Shown: positions 1 to 6,138 of the stretch, in pieces
Layout of the letters: every line of letters begins with the position of its first letter
Numbering within the stretch: the stretch's first letter is position 1
Source of the DNA: Chromatiales bacterium
Lineage (GTDB): Bacteria; Pseudomonadota; Gammaproteobacteria; Thiohalospirales; Thiohalospiraceae
Length of the DNA: 6,338 nucleotides
Direction of reading: 5' to 3'
Assembly: GCA_026984715.1 (NCBI GenBank)
Contig: JALSRO010000469.1
Span: forward strand, 1-6,338
Program-made: the position numbers and the translations under genes
The notes under the pieces: generated by a model
What the model was told of the DNA's origin: nothing
Database searches by the model: none
Seen by the model: the letters and a program-made list of their open reading frames with translations, nothing else

Positions 1-435
1 CAGATGCCCCGAGTGTTCCCCGGCGGCCACTGTGGAGCGATACAGATCGGGAAAGACGTGGGGGAACTCCTTCAACGCATCGGCCAGAGTATGCCCCTCC
101 AGCACCTTGGCACGCACTGCCAGGATAATCTTTTTCAAGCGCATCTTTTCCGACTGCTCCGCTGCGGTAGCCAAAGCGCTTTCAACGGGCATTCCGGACT
201 GAACCAGGGTGGCGAGCTGACGGGTGACCAGCGCCAGTTCCGTTGCATTGATGCCGCGGCGCAGCGCAAAACCGCTGGCACGGCGTGCCTCGCGCTGTTC
301 CACCGCCTCTACCGAAAGCGGTGTCCACCCCTTGTCTCGCAGCTGCTGCCGGATCTGACGGGCGGTATCGCCCTCCATGACCCCTTTGCGCTCCCGCCCC
401 CCGGCATCCAGTACCTGATATTCGAAGGCACCCAT
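1..435 (-). CDS. gspF: GspF, T2SS inner-membrane platform protein (N-terminal 145 codons, cut by window edge)
   Basis: Reading the minus strand from the ATG at 435-433 gives an uninterrupted frame to base 1. It begins MGAFEYQVLDAGGRERKGVM, the standard GspF/PilC-family opening. It continues with the family signatures GDTARQIRQQLRDKGWTPL, ELALVTRQLATLVQSGMPVE and FPDLYRSTVAAGEHSGHL, which form the first cytoplasmic four-helix T2SSF domain. The family is usually about 400 residues, so about 260 residues, including all the transmembrane helices, lie beyond the left edge. GspF sits in the inner membrane and is thought to couple the GspE ATPase to pseudopilus assembly. The start is well determined: the frame has no ATG, GTG or TTG between it and the in-frame stop at 519-517. 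No good Shine-Dalgarno stands directly before it, and the stop of a possible 20-codon ORF overlaps the ATG (TGATG), so translation may be coupled. It follows gspE after an unusual 135 bp gap. Confidence 0.96.
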   Translation of the reverse strand, partial: MGAFEYQVLDAGGRERKGVMEGDTARQIRQQLRDKGWTPLSVEAVEQREARRASGFALRRGINATELALVTRQLATLVQSGMPVESALATAAEQSEKMRLKKIILAVRAKVLEGHTLADALKEFPHVFPDLYRSTVAAGEHSGHL

Positions 436-497
436 CAGTCGGCTATCGCCCTCTCGGCAGGGGAGACCATGAGACCAACTGCGGTATCGCGCTGCAC
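435..497 (-). CDS. Possible 20-codon leader ORF between gspE and gspF
   Basis: A GTG at 497-495 opens a 20-codon frame (VQRDTAVGLMVSPAERAIAD) that ends in TGA at 437-435. The last base of that stop is the A of the gspF ATG, a TGATG junction like the gspD-gspE one. A perfect AGGAGG (minus strand of 501-506) lies upstream, but only 3 nt from the GTG, closer than the usual 5-9 nt. An in-frame ATG at codon 10 is another possible start. I recognise no homology in the peptide. If translated, its likely role is to deliver ribosomes to gspF, which lacks a clear site of its own. It could also be chance in a non-coding spacer. Confidence 0.25.
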   Translation of the reverse strand: MQRDTAVGLMVSPAERAIAD

Positions 498-570
498 CGC
501 CCTCCTGTTTGCCGTTTCAGCAGCATGGAATCCAGCGGTCAGGGCTCCCGTAATGCATTTGAGACAGATT
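436..570 (-). other. 135 bp spacer between gspE and gspF
   Basis: This is the only long gap inside the operon. It runs from just after the gspE stop to the base before the gspF ATG. It carries the strong AGGAGG and the possible leader ORF in its gspF-proximal half, and another tiny frame (MHYGSPDRWIPCC) in its gspE-proximal half. I see no good hairpin with a T-run that would make it a terminator, nor a convincing promoter. The gspE C-terminus looks complete, and the frame upstream of gspF carries no GspF-like residues. The gap is therefore real spacer and not a frameshifted piece of either gene. Confidence 0.6.
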
Positions 571-2109
571 TCACACCTCTTCCGCGACACGCAACACCTC
601 TTCCAGGCTGGTATGACCATCCAGTACCGCCTGCATTCCCTCCTGTCGCAGACTGCGGGAGCGGGTACGTGCATGGGCCTCCAACTCCTGCTCATTGGCG
701 TTCTCATGGATCAGCGACCGCATACGTTCATCGAAGACCACTAGCTCATAGAGACCACGCCGCCCAATATACCCCTGCTGATTACACTGCTTACAACCCT
801 TGGGGCGATGAATGGTCGGCCGATGTTCAGGGGAAACGCCCAGCTGGCGGCATTCGGCTTCGCTGGCGATATGAGGCTCCTTGCAGTGAGGACAGAGACT
901 GCGCACCAGACGCTGGGCCAGCACCCCTACCACACTGGAGGCCAACAGGAACGACTCCACTCCCATATCACGCAAACGGGTCACCGCACCGACTGCGGTA
1001 TTCGTGTGCAGAGTGGACAGCACCAGATGGCCGGTCAGACTGGCCTGCACTGCGATCTCGGCGGTCTCCAGATCCCGGATCTCCCCCACCATCACCACGT
1101 CTGGATCCTGGCGCAGGATGGCCCGCAGACCGCGCGCAAAGCTCATATCCACCTTGGTATTGACCTGGGTCTGGCCAATCCCGTCCAGATAGTACTCGAT
1201 GGGATCCTCGACAGTGAGGATATTGCGGCTGGAACTGTTCAACCGGGTCACGGCCGCATATAGTGTAGTGGTCTTGCCCGAGCCGGTGGGACCGGTGACC
1301 AGAATGACGCCGTGCGGCCGGTGAATGAGGTGGTCGATGGCATCGCGGGTGGCTGCCGGCATGCCGAGGTGTTCCAGATCCAGCCGGCCGGCCTGCTTGT
1401 CGAGCAGACGCATCACCACCCGTTCGCCATTTCCTCCCGGAAGGGTCGAAACACGAACGTCCACTGCCCTCCCGGCAATCCGCAGTGAGATGCGACCGTC
1501 CTGGGGAACCCGTTTCTCGGCGATATCGAGTTTCGCCATCACCTTGATGCGCGACACCAACAGGGGCGCCAGCGCACGGTTCGGCTGCAGCACGTCCCGC
1601 AATACGCCATCGACGCGGAAGCGCACGCGCAAGCGGCGCTCGAATGGTTCGATATGAATATCCGATGCATCCGCCTTGACCGCCTCGGTAAACAGCGCAT
1701 TGATGAGACGGATGATCGGTGCATCGTCCTCGCTCTCCAGCAGATCTTCCGGCTCGGAAAGCTGCTGGGCGACACTGGCCAGATCCATCTCGTCGTCCAG
1801 GCCGTCCATCTGCAACATCGCCTCGCCGCTGCCGCTCTCATAAAGCTGCTGCAACACCTGCTCGAACCGCTCGGCATCCACCCGCTCCAGCCGCAGAGGC
1901 AATCCTGCGAAACGGCGCACCTCACCCAGGATCAGAGGCGCCACATCCTGCTTGCAAAGCACCTGGGCATGCCCTTCACCAACGCCGGTGATCAAGACAC
2001 CGTGGCGCCGCGCAAAGGGGAACGGCAACCGTATCGGCTGCTGCAGCTCCTCCCCTTCTGCCGGGACGCTCCCCAGCACCGGTTCGATTCGGGTAGCCGG
2101 TTCGCTCAT
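571..2109 (-). CDS. gspE: GspE, T2SS assembly ATPase
   Basis: A 512-residue protein of full family length. The N-terminal part (about 28-125) corresponds to the GspE N1 domain, which in characterised systems docks on GspL. The N2 domain follows (about 130-235; DDAPIIRLINALFTEAVKAD, ASDIHIEPFERRLRVRFRVD). The C-terminal ATPase core has Walker A GPTGSGKTT (273-281), the Asp box TVEDPIEY (299-306), the Walker B region RQDPDVVMVGEIRD (333-346) with Glu343 in the catalytic position, and the His box LTGHLVLSTLHTN (358-370). A zinc-binding tetracysteine motif (C406, C409, C439, C442) marks it as a T2SS/T4P-type extension ATPase; retraction ATPases of the PilT type lack this motif. The protein is cytoplasmic, hydrolyses ATP and drives pseudopilin assembly through GspF and GspL. 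All key residues are present, so it should be active. Its ATG overlaps the gspD TGA by one base, and no strong ribosome-binding site is visible, which suggests translational coupling to gspD. Confidence 0.98.
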   Translation of the reverse strand: MSEPATRIEPVLGSVPAEGEELQQPIRLPFPFARRHGVLITGVGEGHAQVLCKQDVAPLILGEVRRFAGLPLRLERVDAERFEQVLQQLYESGSGEAMLQMDGLDDEMDLASVAQQLSEPEDLLESEDDAPIIRLINALFTEAVKADASDIHIEPFERRLRVRFRVDGVLRDVLQPNRALAPLLVSRIKVMAKLDIAEKRVPQDGRISLRIAGRAVDVRVSTLPGGNGERVVMRLLDKQAGRLDLEHLGMPAATRDAIDHLIHRPHGVILVTGPTGSGKTTTLYAAVTRLNSSSRNILTVEDPIEYYLDGIGQTQVNTKVDMSFARGLRAILRQDPDVVMVGEIRDLETAEIAVQASLTGHLVLSTLHTNTAVGAVTRLRDMGVESFLLASSVVGVLAQRLVRSLCPHCKEPHIASEAECRQLGVSPEHRPTIHRPKGCKQCNQQGYIGRRGLYELVVFDERMRSLIHENANEQELEAHARTRSRSLRQEGMQAVLDGHTSLEEVLRVAEEV

Positions 2110-4286
2110 CAGGGTCCACTCTTGCCATTGTCACCCGGGAGCGGCAGTGAGAGCCCCTTGCCTGGCCTGTCGGGCGGCAGCCCCGGAGAGTGCTTGCCCA
2201 GCTCCGTCTCTTCGAAGGGGGGTGGAAGTACCGGAAGGTCTGACATCTTCTTCATCAGCGGCGTATCTTCGGCACGCATCAGTGATGAAAGACTGTTGCG
2301 GATCTCCAGCTGTTCACCGCGGATATAGTTGTACTTGTCGCTGGTGATACGCCCGATGGTCGAGGCATCACGCAGGATTACCGGGCGCATGAATACCATC
2401 AGGTTGCGCTTGACCTTGATGGTCTTGTTGTAGCGGAACAGCCACCCTAGTACCGGAATATCTCCCAGTAGGGGTACACGCTGCTCACGCACATCCATCT
2501 TGTCGTCGATCAGCCCTCCCAACACCAGAATTTTGCCATTGTCCACCAGTACACTGGTCTTGATGGCACGCTTGTTGGTGTAGGGGCCCAACTCGGAGTC
2601 CTGGCTCACACTGGAGATCTCCTGCTCAATCTCCAGCCGGACGGCACTCCCTTCGTTGATCTGTGGCCGCACCTTGAGCTTCAGCCCCACATCCTGCCGT
2701 TTGATGGTCTGAAAGGGGTTGGTAGGATTGGAGCTGTTGCCTACGGTAGTGAAGGAGCCGGTCACAAAGGGCCGGTTCTCGCCGACCACGATCTCCGCCT
2801 CTTCGTTGTCCATGGTGACGATGTTCGGAGTGGAGAGAACGTTGGTGCTGCCATCCGAGGTCAGCGCCCGCAGCAGGGCCCCAAAATCGGTACCCGCTCC
2901 CCCGACATTACCTATCACCATGGCCAGCCCGTTGCTCAGGGTCAACCCCTTTTTCTGCTGGGCGCTGGCGATACTCCCGGCCAGGCCGCTGATGCCTCCA
3001 AAATCGATGGTTCCGATGGGCGCCATACCGGATGTGCTGCCGCCGTTGGTTCCATCGACAATCCACTCTACCCCCAGCTCACGCTTACGATCCAGCGACA
3101 CTTCGGCGATGATGGTCTCTACCAGAACCTGGGCCCTTGGAATATCCAGCTTGGCAATCACCGCCTGCAGGGAGCGGAACTGGTCGGGTGGAGCCGTGAT
3201 AATCAGTGCATTGGTTCCCTCGTCCGCCTGAATGCTGACATTCGCCATCACCGCACGACCCGCCGCACCTGCGGTGGCAACCGCCTTCGACCCCCTGGCA
3301 GGCGTTACTCTTCTGGCTCCGGACTGTTGCTGAGCCGCCTTCTTCTCTGCTTCACTGATCCCCATCAGTACCTTGGCCAGATCGACCGCCTTGGCATAGC
3401 GCAGGTAGACAACCTGGGTGTTACCGCCACCCACCTCGATAGGGGTATCCAACTCGGTGATGATACGGCGCATGCGCAACCGCTCCGCCGGATCCCCCCC
3501 CAGCAGAATGCTGTTGGTGCGTTCATCGGCAACGAACAGTGGGCCCTGAATCCCCTGCGACTTTCCCTTGCCTCCCTTCTGCTGCAGACTGGACAGAATC
3601 CGCACCACTTCGGCAGCCGAGGCGTGCTCCAGCTGGATCACCTCCACTTCACTGCTGCCCGGTTGATCGATATTGCGAATAATCTTGCGCAAGCGGGCAA
3701 TATTGGCCGCCCGATCCGAGATTATCAGTGTGTTGGTGGCCTGATATGCCGCCATATGCCCCTGTGGCGGTACCAGTGGCCGCAGTACCGGCACCAGCTG
3801 CGCAGCAGAGACATGTTTGATCTGAATCACCTGGGTCACCATGTCATTGCTCGGTGCCCCGCGATTGGCGCCGGTCACCACCGGCAACCCGGCCTGTTTG
3901 GCATTCGCCGCCGGCACGATACGGGTGGTATCACCATCGGGGATGGCCGCAAAGCCGTGTACTTCGAGCACCGAGAGAAATACTTGATAGATCTCGTCGG
4001 CAGCCATCGGGCGGGAAGAGACGACGGTCACCTTGCCCTTGACGCGCGGGTCGATGACGAAATTCCTGCCGGTGATATCCGCCACCGTCTGAATCACGAC
4101 GTTCAGATCCGCATCCTTGAAATTGAGGGTTACCTGTTCATCCTCGGCCCGTAGTGGTGTCACCATCATCAGTAGCAGGAACACCCCCAACAGAGACATC
4201 CGCATCGGCAGCGGCAGAGACCGCACTCCAGTCATGAATCCTTTCCCATTTTTGTTGACAAGCTGTGATGACTGTAACAAAGGCAT
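2109..4286 (-). CDS. gspD: GspD, T2SS outer-membrane secretin
   Basis: A 725-residue secretin. A Sec signal peptide with core SLLGVFLLLMMVTPLRA ends near residue 47, followed by mature EDEQVTLNF. Domains in order: N0 (about 51-125), N1 (about 150-210), N2 (about 214-282), N3 (about 289-383, with a Lys/Ala/Arg-rich insertion at 311-348), and the secretin barrel (about 387-640). The barrel contains VGENRPFVTG (501-510), the glycine-rich VIGNVGGAG (457-465) where the periplasmic gate is expected, and the hallmark VPLLGDIPVLGWLFRY (604-619). An S-domain-like segment (about 640-680) and a Pro-rich tail (685-725) end the protein. It assembles as a multimeric outer-membrane channel for folded exoproteins. 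The signal peptide has no lipobox, so a separate pilotin would be expected. Start choice is uncertain. The ATG at 4286 has AAAGGG 9 nt upstream but gives a 47-residue leader. The ATG at 4235 (residue 18) gives a more usual 30-residue signal peptide and has AAAGGA only 3 nt upstream. Confidence 0.98.
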   Translation of the reverse strand: MPLLQSSQLVNKNGKGFMTGVRSLPLPMRMSLLGVFLLLMMVTPLRAEDEQVTLNFKDADLNVVIQTVADITGRNFVIDPRVKGKVTVVSSRPMAADEIYQVFLSVLEVHGFAAIPDGDTTRIVPAANAKQAGLPVVTGANRGAPSNDMVTQVIQIKHVSAAQLVPVLRPLVPPQGHMAAYQATNTLIISDRAANIARLRKIIRNIDQPGSSEVEVIQLEHASAAEVVRILSSLQQKGGKGKSQGIQGPLFVADERTNSILLGGDPAERLRMRRIITELDTPIEVGGGNTQVVYLRYAKAVDLAKVLMGISEAEKKAAQQQSGARRVTPARGSKAVATAGAAGRAVMANVSIQADEGTNALIITAPPDQFRSLQAVIAKLDIPRAQVLVETIIAEVSLDRKRELGVEWIVDGTNGGSTSGMAPIGTIDFGGISGLAGSIASAQQKKGLTLSNGLAMVIGNVGGAGTDFGALLRALTSDGSTNVLSTPNIVTMDNEEAEIVVGENRPFVTGSFTTVGNSSNPTNPFQTIKRQDVGLKLKVRPQINEGSAVRLEIEQEISSVSQDSELGPYTNKRAIKTSVLVDNGKILVLGGLIDDKMDVREQRVPLLGDIPVLGWLFRYNKTIKVKRNLMVFMRPVILRDASTIGRITSDKYNYIRGEQLEIRNSLSSLMRAEDTPLMKKMSDLPVLPPPFEETELGKHSPGLPPDRPGKGLSLPLPGDNGKSGP

Positions 4287-4331
4287 GTAGTGAGACCCTT
4301 TGGTTAATAGTTTGTTCAGCGCCGAAGCGGC

Positions 4332-5252
4332 TCATTCATCCAGTGACAGAGTAACGGTCTGACGCCGCCCACGGCGCTCCACCACCACGCTCATCTGAGA
4401 AGCGCTGGAGAGCTGTCCGAGCAGGGCAAGCCCGTTTGCCGGATCGCTCAGATCCATCCCGTTGACGCTGACTATGACATCACCGGAGCGCAGGCCCAAG
4501 CGGTTGAACAGTGCCCTGTCCTTTCCGGGAAACAGTTTGTAACCCTTGATTCGCCCCCCTTCGCGTACCGGACGGGAACGAATCAACCCCACCAACTCCT
4601 GCGGATTGCTGAGCAACTTGTCCCGGTAGCTACGCAGCTCCGCCGGCGTGATTCGCGGAGTGATTCTGTTTCTTGCAGAGGAACTCCCCGCAGGCCTGGT
4701 GGAGACTCTCCCCCTGGCCACCGGACCACTCTTGCCAAACTCCTTGGGAAGACGCAGAGTCTCCATGCGCCCCACCCTGCTCTGCAGGATAACACGATCC
4801 GCAGCGATCTCCTTGAGAATGGCACCACCCGGCAGCTTGTCGTCCACCGCATAGTATTTCTCTTCCCCTCTCGGTTCGGAGATGATCGCCCTGGCCAGCT
4901 CCTTGTCCGAAGTAGCTATCACCCCGCGTAACACCAATCTGAGGCGCGTCTCCGGCACCTCCGCAACAACCGGTGCAGAACTGCTGTTGTTAGCGGCGGC
5001 AGTTCCAAACAGGTGCAGACGGGCCAGATCCACTGCAGCCGCCACCTTGCCGGCAGGAGCACCCTCGGCCGCTGGAGCCGTTGCAGCCGGGATCTCCCCT
5101 CCATCCGGATCAGCCGGAATCAGCAACCAGGTGAGTCGGGCCATGCTATAGGCCAGCATCACCACCAACAGCAACGACACCCAGTAGGGCAGACGTGGCA
5201 GCTGCTGCTGAAGATAAGGAATAACCGTTTTTTCCAGATAGGTCTTTGTCAT
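4332..5252 (-). CDS. gspC: GspC, T2SS inner-membrane/periplasmic linker protein
   Basis: A 306-residue bitopic protein. A short cytoplasmic N-terminus (1-21) leads into one transmembrane helix (about 23-45, WVSLLLVVMLAYSMARLTWLL). A Pro/Ala/Gly-rich linker (46-72) follows, then the HR domain (about 74-170), opening with the family motif LARLHLFG (76-83) and containing ETRLRLVLRGVIA (101-113). A second variable linker (173-200) leads to a C-terminal PDZ domain (about 235-305), with GYKLFPGKDRALFNRLGLRS and GDVIVSVNGMDLSDP. In characterised systems the HR domain binds the N0 domain of GspD, joining the inner-membrane platform to the secretin, and the PDZ domain contributes to substrate choice. 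It is the first recognisable gene of the operon, 45 bp before gspD. The ATG at 5252 is the only plausible start in its frame. No good Shine-Dalgarno precedes it, but an 86-codon frame of doubtful reality ends over it in an ATGA overlap. Confidence 0.95.
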   Translation of the reverse strand: MTKTYLEKTVIPYLQQQLPRLPYWVSLLLVVMLAYSMARLTWLLIPADPDGGEIPAATAPAAEGAPAGKVAAAVDLARLHLFGTAAANNSSSAPVVAEVPETRLRLVLRGVIATSDKELARAIISEPRGEEKYYAVDDKLPGGAILKEIAADRVILQSRVGRMETLRLPKEFGKSGPVARGRVSTRPAGSSSARNRITPRITPAELRSYRDKLLSNPQELVGLIRSRPVREGGRIKGYKLFPGKDRALFNRLGLRSGDVIVSVNGMDLSDPANGLALLGQLSSASQMSVVVERRGRRQTVTLSLDE

Positions 5253-5332
5253 ACCGGTGGGCTTGCCAACCCCGGGAAAAACAGCACCCCCGGAGCACCA
5301 TACCCCTCTGATTCATACACGAAAGCAGCCGT

Positions 5333-5384
5333 TCTCCAACGGAGACAGCCGAACATCAAACATGTTCCATCTCCAACCTGGAGA
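5333..5384. promoter_or_regulatory. Three clustered dyads upstream of gspC
   Basis: Three perfect inverted repeats sit within 52 bases: TCTCC-AAC-GGAGA (5333-5345), GAACAT-CAAAC-ATGTTC (5351-5367) and TCTCCA-ACC-TGGAGA (5370-5384). The outer two are versions of one motif in direct orientation, each continuing into GGAGACAG (5341-5348 and 5380-5387). The middle one has the form of a dimeric regulator's operator. They lie about 80-130 bp before the gspC start, so they could act on DNA as operators or in the mRNA as leader hairpins. Confidence 0.35.
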
Positions 5385-5478
5385 CAGGACACCGCAACCC
5401 TTGCGCTCCGCGTGTAATGCCCCTTTGCCACGAACCGAACGGAACCATGGTCTGAGCCATCGCTGACCCGAGGTTGAA

Positions 5479-5506
5479 AAAATAGAGCGAGGATGATTGA
5501 TTTCAA
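5479..5506 (-). promoter_or_regulatory. Candidate sigma70 promoter for gspC-gspF
   Basis: On the minus strand TTGAAA (5506-5501) is followed after 16 bases by TATTTT (5484-5479): five of six matches to the -35 consensus and four of six to the -10. Transcription would start near 5472 and give gspC a leader of roughly 220 nt. A perfect TTGACA (5517-5512) lies 11 bases further upstream, but at 17 bp spacing its -10 would be ATCCTC, which is poor. An inverted GTTGAAA/TTTCAAC pair (5473-5479 and 5501-5507) brackets the spacer and might be an operator. Based on sequence match only. Confidence 0.35.
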
Positions 5507-5690
5507 CAATCTGTCAATGGCAAAGTTCCCACCACACCTCCAACGCGCGAACGTTATATAATATTACATTTGGCTGCCGGTAACTATTCAGGGCGCACAA
5601 AAAACGATCCTGGGCGCTCGGGGTGTCCCAGCAATGCCTTGCCGGGGCCCGCTGCCGACTACTTGCGCAATGAACAGCCACAGCCTCAAT

Positions 5691-5824
5691 AACAGGCTGT
5701 TGAAAAACGATGTTTTTCGGCAGCCTGTTTGCGGCACAGGGATGTGCCGCCATTTTCAATGGCGTCAAGCCATTGAAAATGAAGGGGGTGGGAAATCACA
5801 CTTTTCCAGCCCCGCGTTGAAAAA
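5691..5824. repeat. Array of four consecutive stem-loops, probably a structured repetitive or MITE-like element
   Basis: Four inverted repeats follow one another almost without gaps. Hairpin 1 (5691-5729) has 18-bp arms AACAGGCTGTTGAAAAAC with two mismatches and loop GAT. Hairpin 2 (5731-5750) has perfect 8-bp arms GCGGCACA and loop GGGA. Hairpin 3 (5751-5781) has perfect 13-bp arms CATTTTCAATGGC and loop GTCAA. Hairpin 4 (5784-5813) has 12-bp arms with two mismatches and loop TCACAC. GTTGAAAAA occurs in hairpin 1 (5699-5707) and again just after hairpin 4 (5816-5824) in the same orientation. The AACAGGCTGTTGAAAAA end resembles sequences I associate with repeats and insertion-sequence ends in gammaproteobacterial intergenic DNA, from memory and not from a search. 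No transposase is present. None of the hairpins is followed by a T-run, so they are not typical intrinsic terminators. Confidence 0.6.
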
Positions 5825-5825
5825 G

Positions 5826-6138
5826 ACCATGGATGGGCTTTCGCAACATCTTGATAAGGGGGATGGCGCCTGGATACTACACCGCGCTCTCGCTGGGGTT
5901 TCAGAGGCCCCGCCCCATCCCACCAGTGAATGTTTCCATAGATCGGCCCCGACCATCCGATTTTTATGGCCCTTCGTCATTTCACAGGGATTTCATCTGA
6001 CCGCAACCGCTCTGCGGCCAGGCCCTTGACAGGCCCTGCCGGCCAACGGCACCCTGTCCGGCAACGGAGACTGTGGCATTACCGGCTTCGATAAAACCAG
6101 TAACCAACTGAATCAATTAGATATATTGGATAGCAGGC
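5826..6138. other. Gene-poor stretch with no recognisable feature
   Basis: I find no gene, RNA or clear regulatory site here. Short frames exist on both strands, for example a 71-codon minus-strand frame (5980-5765), but it runs through the hairpin array and has no family likeness. A TTGACA at 6026-6031 on the plus strand has no matching -10. CCGGCCAACGG and CCGGCAACGG form a near direct repeat at about 6040-6067. The last 50 bases become AT-rich. It may be decayed coding or mobile DNA. Confidence 0.4.

Larger units (their letters stand above)
5253..5690 (-). other. Presumed leader and promoter region of the gsp operon
   Basis: No recognisable gene occupies these 438 bases. They hold a sigma70-like promoter candidate (5479-5506), a group of three dyads (5333-5384) and an AT-rich patch (5553-5570) within GC-rich surroundings. 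The AT-rich patch offers a TATTAT -10 on the minus strand with only a poor -35. One minus-strand frame (TTG at 5509 to the TGA at 5251-5249) is open for 86 codons and overlaps the gspC ATG by four bases. Its residues match nothing I know, and it would begin inside the -35 element of the promoter candidate, so I treat it as probably chance. Confidence 0.5.

Noticed and set aside
4..744. Long plus-strand open frame of 246 codons over gspF and the end of gspE
   Set aside because: It lies opposite the clear gspF and gspE frames, has no family likeness and no ribosome-binding site, and is an antisense shadow of GC-rich coding DNA.
3327..4154. 275-codon plus-strand frame opposite gspD
   Set aside because: The minus strand encodes an unmistakable secretin across the same bases. 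The plus-strand translation is shadow sequence.
4287..4331. Terminator between gspC and gspD
   Set aside because: The only hairpin is GCCG-CTT-CGGC with a 4-bp stem and no T-run, so transcription probably continues into gspD.
5691..5781. Hairpins as an intrinsic terminator or an integron attC site
   Set aside because: No T-run follows any hairpin on either strand, and the conserved attC core sites (GTTRRRY / RYYYAAC in the proper arrangement) are not present. No integrase or gene cassette is visible.
5691..5813. CRISPR array
   Set aside because: The units are inverted repeats of different sequence, not identical direct repeats separated by spacers of uniform length.
6026..6031. Perfect TTGACA on the plus strand as a promoter -35
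   Set aside because: The sequence 16-18 bases downstream is GC-rich with nothing like TATAAT.
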